The notes under the pieces: generated by a model
Told to the model about the DNA's origin: nothing
What the model saw: only the letters and a program-made list of their open reading frames with translations
Databases searched by the model: none
Origin: Candidatus Cloacimonadota bacterium
GTDB lineage: Bacteria; Cloacimonadota; Cloacimonadia; Cloacimonadales; Cloacimonadaceae
Assembly: GCA_012728875.1 (NCBI GenBank)
Contig: JAAYEF010000004.1
Span: 1 to 64,000 of the forward strand
DNA: 64,000 nucleotides
Reading direction: 5' to 3'
In this document: positions 25,552 through 35,428 of the stretch, piece after piece
Layout of the letters: every line of letters begins with the position of its first letter
Position numbering within the stretch: position 1 is the stretch's first letter
Made by a program: the position numbers and the translations under genes

Positions 25552-28500
25552 ATGAAGAAACAATATGCTCTGCCTGCGCTGTTGGCACTACTGTTTGTAA
25601 TGCTATTCAGCGCGGCCTTTGCCGATACGGTCTCAATCGGGTCAGGAACAGCTACAACGTCCTACTTCCCGCTTTACGGCTCCTACGGCTACAACTACAC
25701 TCAGCAAATCTTTACCCAAGCCCAGATCAATGCCTCCGGAAACATTACCAAAATCCGTTTCTATTATGTGTCTGGAGACATCTCCAAATCCAAAGACTGG
25801 GTTATTTATATGGGTCATACGGATAAAACCACATTTGCCAGCACCACCGATTGGGTGCCCTTGGCAAACCTGACCCAGGTCTTTGCAGGCGATGTGACCA
25901 ATATGGTTCCTGCCGCCAATAACTGGATGGAAATCACCCTGACCACCCCCTTCAACTATAACAACACAGACAACCTCGTGATTGCCGTGGATGAAAATAC
26001 ACCCAGTTGGGCTACAATGAGCTGGGGAGCTTTCACCAGCGGGGCCAACACGGGAATATATTATTATAGTGATAGCGTCAACCCTGATCCCGCCAGCCCT
26101 CCCACAGCCACCAACAGAGTGGCGCTCATCAACCGCATCCAGCTTGTTTTTCCAAACAGCAGCGCCCCCTTGGCACCGACTCTCTCGGAACCCGCCAATG
26201 GTGGCTGGGCTTTGACGGATGCAGTTCTGAAATGGCAACCCACGCTCGGTGCGGGAGACGCCTCTGCCTATGACGTCTATTTTGGCACCTCCTCCAATCC
26301 GCCGCTGGTGAGCAGCAACCAAACCGCCAATTACTACACCCCCACTTTGGCAGCAAACCAAAAATACTATTGGAAAGTGGTGGCAAAGAATGAGATTGGC
26401 GATTCCCCCGCTTCGGATATCTGGAGCTTCAATACTCCCGGGGCCAACAACCTCGTGGAGAGCTTTGAAGAGACCACCTTCCCGCCTCCGGGATGGGCGA
26501 ATCCGGGCACCTGGAGCCGCAGCACTACTTACAAAGTACATGGCACTGCCGGCGCTTACAAATATGGCAGCTCCAGTACCCAATACATCCTTTCCACCCC
26601 CAGGCTCACGATTACCAACGACAGCGCTCTGAACTTCTGGTCTTATGTGACCACAGCCACCGGAACCCTGCAAGTGGTGTATTCTGATGACAGAGTCACC
26701 TGGACCCAAGTGGGCGCAGATATCACCCATGCCGCTGCCAGCGCTTGGTACAACAACAACGTTGACCTCAGTTCCCTGGCTGGCAACAACTACTATCTGG
26801 GCATCCGCACCGGATTGCAAGCCGTAAGCTTCTATATTGACATGGTGATCGGACCGGAAATCACTCCGGAAGCTCCGGGTGCACCCACAGCCAGTCTGCC
26901 CGCAGATAGTGCCACCGCCCAGAGCATCACCCCCACCTTCACTTGGACAGCCCCCACAACTGGTGGCGTACCCACCGGTTACAGGCTCTATCTGGATACT
27001 GTTGACGGCTCCACCCTCTTTGCCAACAACATCACCGGGCTCAGCTACACTCCCACCACGCTCTTGGATTATGAGACCACCTACTATTGGAAAGTGGCTG
27101 CATTCAACGCCATGGGAGAAGGTCCTGCCACCACGGTGCGCAGCTTCACCACCAGAGACGACCCCACCATCTATACCCTGCCTTGGACGGAGGATTTTGA
27201 AGGCAGCACCTTCCCGCCCACAAACTGGGCAAGGCTTACCGGGCTCTACCCTTCTGAAACGCCTACAGCCTATGCAGGCGGTTGGGCGTCTGGAAACTTT
27301 GCCAACATAACCAGCCCAGCCAACAAATCCGCCCGCCTCAATATTTGGAGCACCTCTACAAAATACTGGCTGGTCACCCCGCCCGTAGCCATCCCCACCG
27401 GTGCTTATGATCTCAAGTTTGATCTGGCACTCACCACTTATAACAGCCCCACCCCCGTGGATCCTACCCAGCAATTGGACGACAAATTCATCGTGCTCAT
27501 CAGCGATAACTCGATGATGACCAATGCCACCGTCCTGCGCCAGTGGGATAACGCCGGGTCCCCTTATGTATATAACGAGATTGCCTATTTGGGCGAGACC
27601 CAGATCATCGATCTCAGCGCCTATGCCGGCACCAAATACATCGCCTTCTACGGTGAATCAACCGTTGCAGGTGGCGATGTTCATATGTGTGTGGATAACG
27701 TCACCGTGCGCGAAACCCCTGCCCTGCCCATCTTCAGCTATAGCCCGGACGCTCTGAATTTTGGCACCTTGCTGCAGAACAATCCCAGCGCTTGGCAAAA
27801 CGTGACCGTCACCAATGATGGCGCCGGAATCATCAACCTCAACGCAGGCAATGTGAGCGTCATCGGCACCCATGCCAGTATGTTTGCAGTTGATACCAGC
27901 AACCTGCCGGCTGCCCTGGGAACCGGACAGAGCGTCACCATTCCCGTGCGCGCCACCCTCACTGCCGAAGGAACCGTCTCCGCCACCATGCGCATGGCTT
28001 TTGGCGGCACCAACTACGACGTGGCACTTTCCGCCGTTGGCATGCCCGCCGGAACCGTGATCATCGGTAATGGCGTTGCCAACCTGAGCATGCCAGTAAA
28101 CCCCTACTATGGATACAGCTATGCCCAGAGTATCTACCGCCAGGAAGATATAGATATGGCAGACAAGCGCATCGAAAAGATATCCTACTACTGGAATGGT
28201 CTGGGCGTTGGCACCAATAGCAACCAATGGGTTGTTTATATGGGACACACCGATCTCAATACCTTCGGCAGCACCTCTGATTGGATTCCTCTCAGCGGAC
28301 TGACCCAGGTCTATTCCGGCACGCCCACCATCCCTGCCACCGCTGGCTGGATCACCATCACTCTCTCCAATCCCTTCCAATATAACAACACCCAAAACCT
28401 GGTGATTGCTGTTGATGAGAACAAAGCTGGCTACGATGGTAGCAGCCAATTCTTCTATAGCACCAACACCACTGGCGAAAACCGCAGTATCCGTGCCTAT

Positions 28501-31500
28501 AGCGATACCTATAATCCGGATCCTGCCAATCCGCCTACGAGTGCCTCGCAAACTACTGTTGCCGGCTATCCCAATATCATGATGATTTTGGGTGACCTGC
28601 CCACAGCCCCCATCTTCAGCTATTCCCCTGCAGCACTGGATTTTGGTTTGATGGCACAGAACGTCCCCACAGCATGGCAAAACGTGACGGTCTCCAACAC
28701 CGGAGCCGGAACGCTTAACCTGGCAGCAGCCAATATCAGCTTTGTGGGCACTGATGCCAGCATGTTTGAGTTTAACAACGTGAACCTGCCCGCAACCCTG
28801 GCAGCAGGCCAGAGCGTAATCATCCCCGTGCGCGCCACCATCACTGTGGAAGGTGCCATCTCCGCCACCATGCGCATGGTGTACGGCGGCGCCAACTACG
28901 ACGTGGCCCTCACTGCCCAGGGCTTGCCCACCGGAACTGTGATCATCGGTGAAGGTGTGCTCACCCAAGCCAAACCCTTTGGCACCACCTGGGGCTATGA
29001 GCGTTCCGCCGCTCTTTACACTGCGGAACAGGTCGGCTTGATTGGTCTGGTGGATAGCGCTGCCTGGTATTGCAATACCACCAGTACCACTTCCATCCCC
29101 TACAAGGTCTATGCCGGCACCACCCCCGCATCTGCCCTCACAGCTCAATCCTGGGATAATCTCAAATCAACCCTGACCTTGGTCAAGGAAGGCACCCACG
29201 TCTTCAGCAGCACCGGCTGGCACACCTTTGAATTTGACACCCCCATCATGTATGGCGGTGGCAACCTCATCGTGGCTGTGGAAACCAACTACGGCGGCTC
29301 TGGCGGCGGCAGCGGACATCAATTCCGTTATACCACCGGTGCCACAGGTTCCCACATGTATTGGAACGTGGATACCACTCCTCCCACCACTACAGTGGGT
29401 ACCCTCAACACATCACGTCCCAACATCATGCTGCATATCGAGGAACCTCCCGAAGGCGAACCCGCAGCACCCGTCATGACCTATCCTGCTGACAGAGCCA
29501 CCGGGCTGCCTGTCAACGGATTCAACCTCACCTGGAATGCTGACCTCGTTAATGGCGGCATCCCTGAATACTATGCTGTATTTATGTCTCAGGACGAAGA
29601 AGCCATCTTTGACGATTATTTCTTCGAGACTGAAAACACCTATTTCAACCCCGTCGTGGAAGGTGAAATGGAGCTTGGCTATCTGGAAACCTGGTATTGG
29701 TATGTACAGGCGATCAACGCCTATGGTGATGTGCTGGCAGATGAAATCTTCAGCTTCACCACTGAAACCGATCCTCGCATCCTCAGCCTGCCTCATGCCC
29801 AGAACTTCGACGGTGTGACCACTCCGAACTTCCCCAGAGCCTGGACACCGGTAAAATCTTACAGTTCCTCATCGCTCACCACCTCCAGCACCTACTCTCA
29901 CACCCCCTCAAATTCCGTGTATATGTACAACTATACCACCACGGAGACAATGAGACTGGTTACACCTGAAATATTGGTACCGATGAACAGCATCAAACTC
30001 AGCTTCCAACTGCGTGCAACTGGCACAACAAACTACAGCCTGAAAGTGGGAACGGTGAGCTCTCCCGATGCCAGTGGCGTTTTCACCGAAATCGCTACCA
30101 TCACCCCCACGGTATCTGCTGCGTTTGAATCCCACAATGTTTCCTTTGTGGATTATACCGGCACAGATAGATACATCGCCTTCCAACACGGTACAGGAGC
30201 AACCTATCAGAGCATGTATCTGGATACCGTTCTCCTTGAACAGTTGGCTCCCACAGATATGGCTGCCACCACCCTCAGCGCACCCGGATACGGCGTGGCT
30301 GGCACCCCCTTCACATTTGAAGTGGGCGTGTATAACAATGGAACCCAACCCGCAGCCAACTATACGATCAACCTCAAATCTGACAACACCGTCCTGGCCA
30401 GCCGCGTCATCACCGCAGCTTTGGCAGCGGATGCCAGCACTGTGCACGAGATTGAATGGACCCCCACCTTGGGTGGAAACTATCAGATCCATGCCGAAGT
30501 GGTTGCCACAGGCGACGCCAATAGTGCCAACAATAGCACCGGCATCAAAAACGTGCTTGTGTTTGATAGCTCCATGTCCATGCTCTCCGTGGGCGATGAA
30601 GATAGCACGCTATCCTCAAACAACCTGCCCCTGAACTTCTGGTACAAGAGCAGCCTCACTGAAGTGCTGTATTATCCTGAAGAACTGCATCTGCTTTCCG
30701 GTGATATCTCTGCCCTCATCCTCACCAATAACTTCGTCAGCACCACTGCGCTGAACAAGCCTGTGCAGATCTATATGGCAGAGACAGAAGCGGAAGACCT
30801 CAGTGAAGGTTGGCTGGAAGATGAATTTGTGGAAGTCTTCAACGGCAACGTGGATTTCCCCGCAGGCGTAAATCAAATCGTCATCCCGCTCACCACTCCC
30901 TTCGAGTATAACGGCGGTACTTTGGCGGTGCGTTATTTACGCCCCATGGATACCCAATACTACTTGTCAACAGACAGATTCTTCTACACCAACACCCCGG
31001 ATTATCCCAACCGCAGCCGCTATATCCAAAGCGACACCGTGGAATATGATCCCGAAGAAAATCCTGAAGCTGCTGGCACCCTGGTTGCCTGGCTGCCCAA
31101 TACCACCTTCGTGGTGAATGACGCCGATTTGCAGCCTCATGCCATGCTGGAAGGCTATGTGCGTGACGCGGCAAACAACCCCATCCCCGAAGCAACCGTG
31201 ACCCTCACAGACGAACGTTATGGCACCACCACAGACGCAAATGGCTATTACAGCTTCACGTTCTGGGAAGTGCACAACGTTACTGCCACAGCTTCCAAAC
31301 CCACCTACTATTCACAAACCGTCACCGATATCGAGCTGCTGGTTGGTCAACCCGTCACCCAAAACTTCACCCTGCAGGCAATGCCCCGCGTCACCGTCTC
31401 CGGTATCGTGAATACAAACGATATCCCCGGCGGCGTAGTGGGAGCCAAAATCACCCTGCATGGCGAGGAAAACCACACGGTATATTCCACCGCCAACGGT

Positions 31501-32700
31501 GCTTTCACCATCCCGAACGTGTTGGGCAATACCACTGGTATTCCCTACACCATCACCGTCACCTATGCCGGCTACGATTCCTACAGCGGCAGCACCACAG
31601 TTTATGGTGCCCCAGTGAACCTGGGTACCATCACCCTCATTGAAAAACTGTGGACTGCTTACAACCTCGTGGCAGAGCATCACACCAACGGTGCCGCTCT
31701 CACCTGGGACGCCGCCGAAGAACCTGACTATTTCTTCTGGGATTTCGAAGAAGACAATGGCGGTTGGGAAAGCGGTGGCTATGGCGACTGGGAATGGGCA
31801 AACACCTATCCCAGCGGTGGAACCTTCAACTGGACAGAGTATGCTGACTCTTGCGTGCCCCCCACAGCCGCCCATTCCGGAACCGGACTCTGGGGCACCA
31901 AGCTCTACACAAACTATTCAAACTCTGGAACCTGGAGCTACCTGACTAAAACTGTCGATCTCAACGGACTCGATAATCCCCAGCTTCGTTTCTGGAGATG
32001 GAACAACCTTTATGGCGATTTCGACTACTACCAGGTGCAGGTAAATGGCACGATGGTATTCGAAGAGAAGATAACAAACAATGCCTGGGCAGAGAAGGTC
32101 GTGAACCTCAGCGCCTATGCAAACCAGGAAGTCACCATCAGATTTGCCGCTTATGCCACCACAGTGGTCGCCTATGGCGGTCTTTATATCGATGATGTCT
32201 ATATTGGCCAGCCTCCTAGAGCCGGAGCAAAATCCGCTGAAGGACGCAGCCTGCAAAACTACAGCGTCTATCGTATGCTGGCAGCGGATCAGGCTACTCC
32301 TGAAAACTGGACACTGCTCCAAAGCGGTGTCACAAACACCAACTACTTGGATACCGGCTTTGCCTCCCTGCCCGGCGGAAAATACAAATGGGCGGTGAGA
32401 GCAAACTATAGCGGCGGACATCTCTCTCCCGCGGTGATTTCCAACCAGTTGGGAATTGTGTTCACTCCTCAAAACGTGGTGCCCACAGTGCTGGGTAACA
32501 ATGTCACCCTGAACTGGGCGGCTGATGCCGGCGCAAGCTACTACACCATCTACGGTTCAGACGATCCTTACGCAATCACATGGACCCTGGTGGGATACAG
32601 CGCCACAAACAGCTTCGTGTTCAACGCCACAAATGTGCCCTACAAATTCTTCAAAATCAGTGCCAGCGACGGCGTGATGCCCGTAGGCAGAAACAAATAA
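25552..32700 (+). CDS. Giant secreted mosaic protein, 2382 aa
   Basis: Signal peptide at residues 1-23, ending AAFA. About fifteen modules follow. The repeated 175-residue module occurs near 25-200, 840-1010, 1125-1300 and, in divergent form, 1675-1850. FnIII-like modules lie near 205-300, 445-540, 1305-1405 and 2245-2305. Choice-of-anchor J-like domains lie near 300-440, 545-725, 1410-1565 and 2060-2225, and choice-of-anchor D near 730-835 and 1015-1120. There is a CARDB-like domain (1565-1670) and two carboxypeptidase-regulatory-like domains (about 1865-2030; LEGYVRDAANNPIPEATVTL and VSGIVNTNDIPGGVVGAKI). The C-terminal module (IYGSDDPY, FFKISAS) ends GRNK. No catalytic motif is seen, so a structural, binding or adhesion role at the surface is the best inference. 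SD: AAGGAGAGATATTT before the ATG. Confidence 0.85.
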   Translation: MKKQYALPALLALLFVMLFSAAFADTVSIGSGTATTSYFPLYGSYGYNYTQQIFTQAQINASGNITKIRFYYVSGDISKSKDWVIYMGHTDKTTFASTTDWVPLANLTQVFAGDVTNMVPAANNWMEITLTTPFNYNNTDNLVIAVDENTPSWATMSWGAFTSGANTGIYYYSDSVNPDPASPPTATNRVALINRIQLVFPNSSAPLAPTLSEPANGGWALTDAVLKWQPTLGAGDASAYDVYFGTSSNPPLVSSNQTANYYTPTLAANQKYYWKVVAKNEIGDSPASDIWSFNTPGANNLVESFEETTFPPPGWANPGTWSRSTTYKVHGTAGAYKYGSSSTQYILSTPRLTITNDSALNFWSYVTTATGTLQVVYSDDRVTWTQVGADITHAAASAWYNNNVDLSSLAGNNYYLGIRTGLQAVSFYIDMVIGPEITPEAPGAPTASLPADSATAQSITPTFTWTAPTTGGVPTGYRLYLDTVDGSTLFANNITGLSYTPTTLLDYETTYYWKVAAFNAMGEGPATTVRSFTTRDDPTIYTLPWTEDFEGSTFPPTNWARLTGLYPSETPTAYAGGWASGNFANITSPANKSARLNIWSTSTKYWLVTPPVAIPTGAYDLKFDLALTTYNSPTPVDPTQQLDDKFIVLISDNSMMTNATVLRQWDNAGSPYVYNEIAYLGETQIIDLSAYAGTKYIAFYGESTVAGGDVHMCVDNVTVRETPALPIFSYSPDALNFGTLLQNNPSAWQNVTVTNDGAGIINLNAGNVSVIGTHASMFAVDTSNLPAALGTGQSVTIPVRATLTAEGTVSATMRMAFGGTNYDVALSAVGMPAGTVIIGNGVANLSMPVNPYYGYSYAQSIYRQEDIDMADKRIEKISYYWNGLGVGTNSNQWVVYMGHTDLNTFGSTSDWIPLSGLTQVYSGTPTIPATAGWITITLSNPFQYNNTQNLVIAVDENKAGYDGSSQFFYSTNTTGENRSIRAYSDTYNPDPANPPTSASQTTVAGYPNIMMILGDLPTAPIFSYSPAALDFGLMAQNVPTAWQNVTVSNTGAGTLNLAAANISFVGTDASMFEFNNVNLPATLAAGQSVIIPVRATITVEGAISATMRMVYGGANYDVALTAQGLPTGTVIIGEGVLTQAKPFGTTWGYERSAALYTAEQVGLIGLVDSAAWYCNTTSTTSIPYKVYAGTTPASALTAQSWDNLKSTLTLVKEGTHVFSSTGWHTFEFDTPIMYGGGNLIVAVETNYGGSGGGSGHQFRYTTGATGSHMYWNVDTTPPTTTVGTLNTSRPNIMLHIEEPPEGEPAAPVMTYPADRATGLPVNGFNLTWNADLVNGGIPEYYAVFMSQDEEAIFDDYFFETENTYFNPVVEGEMELGYLETWYWYVQAINAYGDVLADEIFSFTTETDPRILSLPHAQNFDGVTTPNFPRAWTPVKSYSSSSLTTSSTYSHTPSNSVYMYNYTTTETMRLVTPEILVPMNSIKLSFQLRATGTTNYSLKVGTVSSPDASGVFTEIATITPTVSAAFESHNVSFVDYTGTDRYIAFQHGTGATYQSMYLDTVLLEQLAPTDMAATTLSAPGYGVAGTPFTFEVGVYNNGTQPAANYTINLKSDNTVLASRVITAALAADASTVHEIEWTPTLGGNYQIHAEVVATGDANSANNSTGIKNVLVFDSSMSMLSVGDEDSTLSSNNLPLNFWYKSSLTEVLYYPEELHLLSGDISALILTNNFVSTTALNKPVQIYMAETEAEDLSEGWLEDEFVEVFNGNVDFPAGVNQIVIPLTTPFEYNGGTLAVRYLRPMDTQYYLSTDRFFYTNTPDYPNRSRYIQSDTVEYDPEENPEAAGTLVAWLPNTTFVVNDADLQPHAMLEGYVRDAANNPIPEATVTLTDERYGTTTDANGYYSFTFWEVHNVTATASKPTYYSQTVTDIELLVGQPVTQNFTLQAMPRVTVSGIVNTNDIPGGVVGAKITLHGEENHTVYSTANGAFTIPNVLGNTTGIPYTITVTYAGYDSYSGSTTVYGAPVNLGTITLIEKLWTAYNLVAEHHTNGAALTWDAAEEPDYFFWDFEEDNGGWESGGYGDWEWANTYPSGGTFNWTEYADSCVPPTAAHSGTGLWGTKLYTNYSNSGTWSYLTKTVDLNGLDNPQLRFWRWNNLYGDFDYYQVQVNGTMVFEEKITNNAWAEKVVNLSAYANQEVTIRFAAYATTVVAYGGLYIDDVYIGQPPRAGAKSAEGRSLQNYSVYRMLAADQATPENWTLLQSGVTNTNYLDTGFASLPGGKYKWAVRANYSGGHLSPAVISNQLGIVFTPQNVVPTVLGNNVTLNWAADAGASYYTIYGSDDPYAITWTLVGYSATNSFVFNATNVPYKFFKISASDGVMPVGRNK

Positions 32701-32745
32701 CCTTGGTGAGGGGAGCCTTTTGGCTTCCGTAGCCGAATAAACATG

Positions 32746-32774
32746 GGCGGGACCTTGTGTCCCGCCTTTTTTTT
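32746..32774 (+). terminator. Intrinsic terminator of the 2382-residue secreted protein gene
   Basis: Stem GGCGGGAC/GTCCCGCC (32746-32753 with 32759-32766) is followed by TTTTTTTT. A second small hairpin GGGAGCC-TTTT-GGCTTCC lies at about 32711-32728 between the stop codon and this stem. Confidence 0.9.
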
Positions 32775-33308
32775 GTTGAATGGAGTGGGGATACACAGGA
32801 TGGGAAGGATGAAAAGGGGATTTGACGTTTTAGGGTTTTAGCGTTTTAGGGTTTTAGCGTGTCCCAAGTCTCCAGGTCACTTCCGGGGGTGAAGACTGGT
32901 GAATTTGTGAATTTAGAGAATTATTGAATTTATCAATTCTCCAAATTCACCGATTTCTCTTATCCCAGTCCGGAAATATGAAATACTTGGTAATTGACTG
33001 ACGATATTCCTCGAATCAAAAAATCCCCTTGGGTTTGATATCGAAATGGACTGGATTTCTCCCTGCTGTCGAAATGACGGAGTGGTGCGGGTTTGGGCGT
33101 GTTTGTAACAGGCTTTCGTGTTACACAAAGGTTTTAGGGTTTTAACGTTTTAGCGATTTAGCGTATCTCATGCCAAGCAACACCTTGTCACTCCGTCACT
33201 TTGTCACCTTGATACTTATCAAAAAATCTGCGGAATCAGCGTAATCTGCGTGAACTTTTCTGCTGGATCGGCGCTATCTGCGAGAACCCCAATCCATTAA
33301 AAAAAGGG
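32775..33308. repeat. Gene-free spacer of repeat words, right edge of the island
   Basis: No gene is visible. It contains GATACACAGGATGGGAAGGAT (about 32791), GTTTTAGGGTTTTAGCG runs (about 32825-32860 and 33128-33162), the GGATTTCTCCCTGCTGTCG hairpin variant (about 33052), GTAACAGGCTTTCGTG (33107-33122) and CTGCG(G)AATC repeats (33227-33254). This is the last spacer of the island; the next gene, murA, begins the housekeeping region. Confidence 0.65.
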
Positions 33309-34562
33309 TCAGGCGTCTTCGCGGACGATTTTTGCTCCGATGGAGTTCAGCTTTTCCTCGATGCGGTCGTAACCGCGGTCGATATGGTAGATGCGGGAAA
33401 CGATGGTGCTGCCTTCCGCCACCATTCCAGCCAGAACCAGAGCGGCGGAAGCGCGCAGGTCCGTTGCCATCACCTCGGCACCAAAGAGCTTGGGAACCCC
33501 TTCCACACGGGCGATATTGCGTTCCATGCGGATGTTTGCCTGCAAGCGGTTGAGTTCTGCCACGTGCATGAAGCGATCCGGGAAAATGGTGTCTTCAATA
33601 TAGCTGCTGCCGTCCGCAAGTGACATCAACACTGTGAATTGCGCTTGCAGGTCGGTAGGGAAACCCGGATAGGGCAGGGTGAGAATATCCACCGGTTTGA
33701 TCACCTGGGGAGGAATCACGGTGATGGATTTTTCCTGCACATCCAGTTCGCAACCGGCAAGGCGAAGCTTGTCCAAAAGGATGTCCAGATGCCTGGGGTC
33801 GAGGTTTTCCACCGTGACGGGCTGGGTGCTCATCGCTCCGGCAATCAGAAAGGTTCCCGCTTCGATGCGGTCGGAAATCATCTGCATTTCCACCGGGAAA
33901 AGCTCTTCCACGCCATCAATCTGCAGTGTGGTGCTGCCGGTGCCGGTGATTTTGGCGCCCATTTTGTTCAACAGATCGATGGTGGAATCCACTTCGGGTT
34001 CCATGGCGGCGTTGAAAAGCCGGGTTTGGCCCTGAGCCAAAACCGCTGCCATGAGGGTGTTGATGGTGGCGCCCACGCTGGATTTTGCAAAATGGATGTC
34101 GGCACCGATGAGCTTTTCCGCCGTGGCATGGATGTAGCCGTGTTCGATCTCGATGGTGGCGCCCAAAGCTTCGAGCGCGCTCAGGTGCAGATCCACGGGC
34201 CTGGTGCCGATGGCACAGCCGCCGGGAAAGGAAACCCGGGCTTCGCCAAGCCGCGCCAAAAGCGGACCCAACACATAGATGGAAGCGCGCATTTTGCTCA
34301 CCAATTCATAGGGCGCCTCGTTGTAAACGATATCCCGCGAATCGATGGACATCATGCCGTTTTCATAGACCACGCGGGCGCCCAAGACCCGGAGAAGATG
34401 TGCCATGGATTTGAGGTCGATGAGGCTGGGAACGTTGCGCAGCACGGATTTTCCCGGAGCCAGAAGGCAGGTTGCCATGGCGGGCAGAATGGCGTTTTTG
34501 GCGCCGCTAACCTGGATTTTTCCGCTGAGATTGCGGTTTCCTTCAATGATGAATCTGTCCAT
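33309..34562 (-). CDS. murA: UDP-N-acetylglucosamine 1-carboxyvinyltransferase
   Basis: This cytoplasmic enzyme transfers enolpyruvate from PEP to UDP-GlcNAc, the first committed step of peptidoglycan synthesis and the target of fosfomycin. The 417-residue length is typical. Lys22 (SGAKNA) and the catalytic Cys116 (FPGGCAIGTRP) are present, so a fosfomycin-sensitive active site is predicted by family knowledge. The EPSP-synthase-like double domain spans the whole protein, with SDRIEAGTF in the middle. The ATG follows AAGGATACAAA. It is last in a minus-strand operon, 32 nt after prmC. No clear hairpin follows; the downstream DNA is the repeat spacer. Confidence 0.97.
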   Translation of the reverse strand: MDRFIIEGNRNLSGKIQVSGAKNAILPAMATCLLAPGKSVLRNVPSLIDLKSMAHLLRVLGARVVYENGMMSIDSRDIVYNEAPYELVSKMRASIYVLGPLLARLGEARVSFPGGCAIGTRPVDLHLSALEALGATIEIEHGYIHATAEKLIGADIHFAKSSVGATINTLMAAVLAQGQTRLFNAAMEPEVDSTIDLLNKMGAKITGTGSTTLQIDGVEELFPVEMQMISDRIEAGTFLIAGAMSTQPVTVENLDPRHLDILLDKLRLAGCELDVQEKSITVIPPQVIKPVDILTLPYPGFPTDLQAQFTVLMSLADGSSYIEDTIFPDRFMHVAELNRLQANIRMERNIARVEGVPKLFGAEVMATDLRASAALVLAGMVAEGSTIVSRIYHIDRGYDRIEEKLNSIGAKIVREDA

Positions 34563-34594
34563 TTTGTATCCTTAATTTTTCAATATTTTAATTA

Positions 34595-35428
34595 TCAAGG
34601 CAGAGGGTCCGCCGGTTTTTCAAGCATGAAAGCCAGATAGCGGTTTTTGCCTGCAAGGTCATCTGTTGCCAAAAGGCAGTGCAAGCCGGCGTTTTCTCCC
34701 AGAGCCATCAATTTTTCGCGCTGGGTGTCGCCGTGTTCAAAGATGGCGATGCCGTCCGGGGTCAAGCGCTGGGGCAAGGCGGCAAAAATGTGGCGGAAAA
34801 CCCCCAAACCATCAGCCCCGGCAAGCAGAGCCCGGGAGGGTTCAAAGTCGCGCAGGCTGCGTGGCAAAGTCTCGTGTTCAGCCTGGCTCACATAGGGCGG
34901 GTTGCTCACGATGAGATCGAGCTTTTCCTCTCCTGCGGGAAAGAGATTGCTTTCTTCGAATGAAATTTGAACTGTGTGGAATGCGGCGTTTTCATGTGCC
35001 ACCTGCAGCGCTTCAGAACTGAGGTCAGTTGCCGTGAGCACCAGATCGGGTCGTATTTTTTTGAGCGCGATGGCGATGGCTCCGCTGCCCGTGCCGATAT
35101 CCAGAACCTTGGCTCCGGGTTTGGCAAGGGAAAGCGCAAGCTCCACCAAGCCTTCGGTTTCCGGTCTGGGAATCAAAACCCGGGCATCCAGGCGCAGTTC
35201 CAAGCCCCAAAACCAGGTTTTGCCCAAAATGTATTGCGGAGGTTCACCTTCGCCAAAGCGTTGCAAGGCATCGAGAATGGCTTTTTGCCGGCTTGGGGTC
35301 AATTCCCGCTCTTTCAGCAGCGCCAGTTCGGGAACGGAGCAGTCCAAAATACCGGATAGCAGCCAGTTAAGTGCGGCGGGGTCAGCCCCCGAAGGTGAAT
35401 GGATTTGCAGCAGGCGCGCCAGGGTCAT
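34595..35428 (-). CDS. prmC: Peptide chain release factor N5-glutamine methyltransferase
   Basis: PrmC (HemK) methylates the glutamine of the GGQ motif in release factors RF1 and RF2, using S-adenosylmethionine. In the 277 residues the SAM-binding motif GTGSGAIA is at 112-119 and the catalytic NPPY is at 176-179. The N-terminal helical domain that recognises the release factor is present (about 1-70). Its ATG overlaps the stop of the upstream response-regulator gene by four bases, so it is translationally coupled. No release-factor gene (prfA) lies next to it in this window, although prfA-prmC pairing is common elsewhere. Confidence 0.95.
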   Translation of the reverse strand: MTLARLLQIHSPSGADPAALNWLLSGILDCSVPELALLKERELTPSRQKAILDALQRFGEGEPPQYILGKTWFWGLELRLDARVLIPRPETEGLVELALSLAKPGAKVLDIGTGSGAIAIALKKIRPDLVLTATDLSSEALQVAHENAAFHTVQISFEESNLFPAGEEKLDLIVSNPPYVSQAEHETLPRSLRDFEPSRALLAGADGLGVFRHIFAALPQRLTPDGIAIFEHGDTQREKLMALGENAGLHCLLATDDLAGKNRYLAFMLEKPADPLP

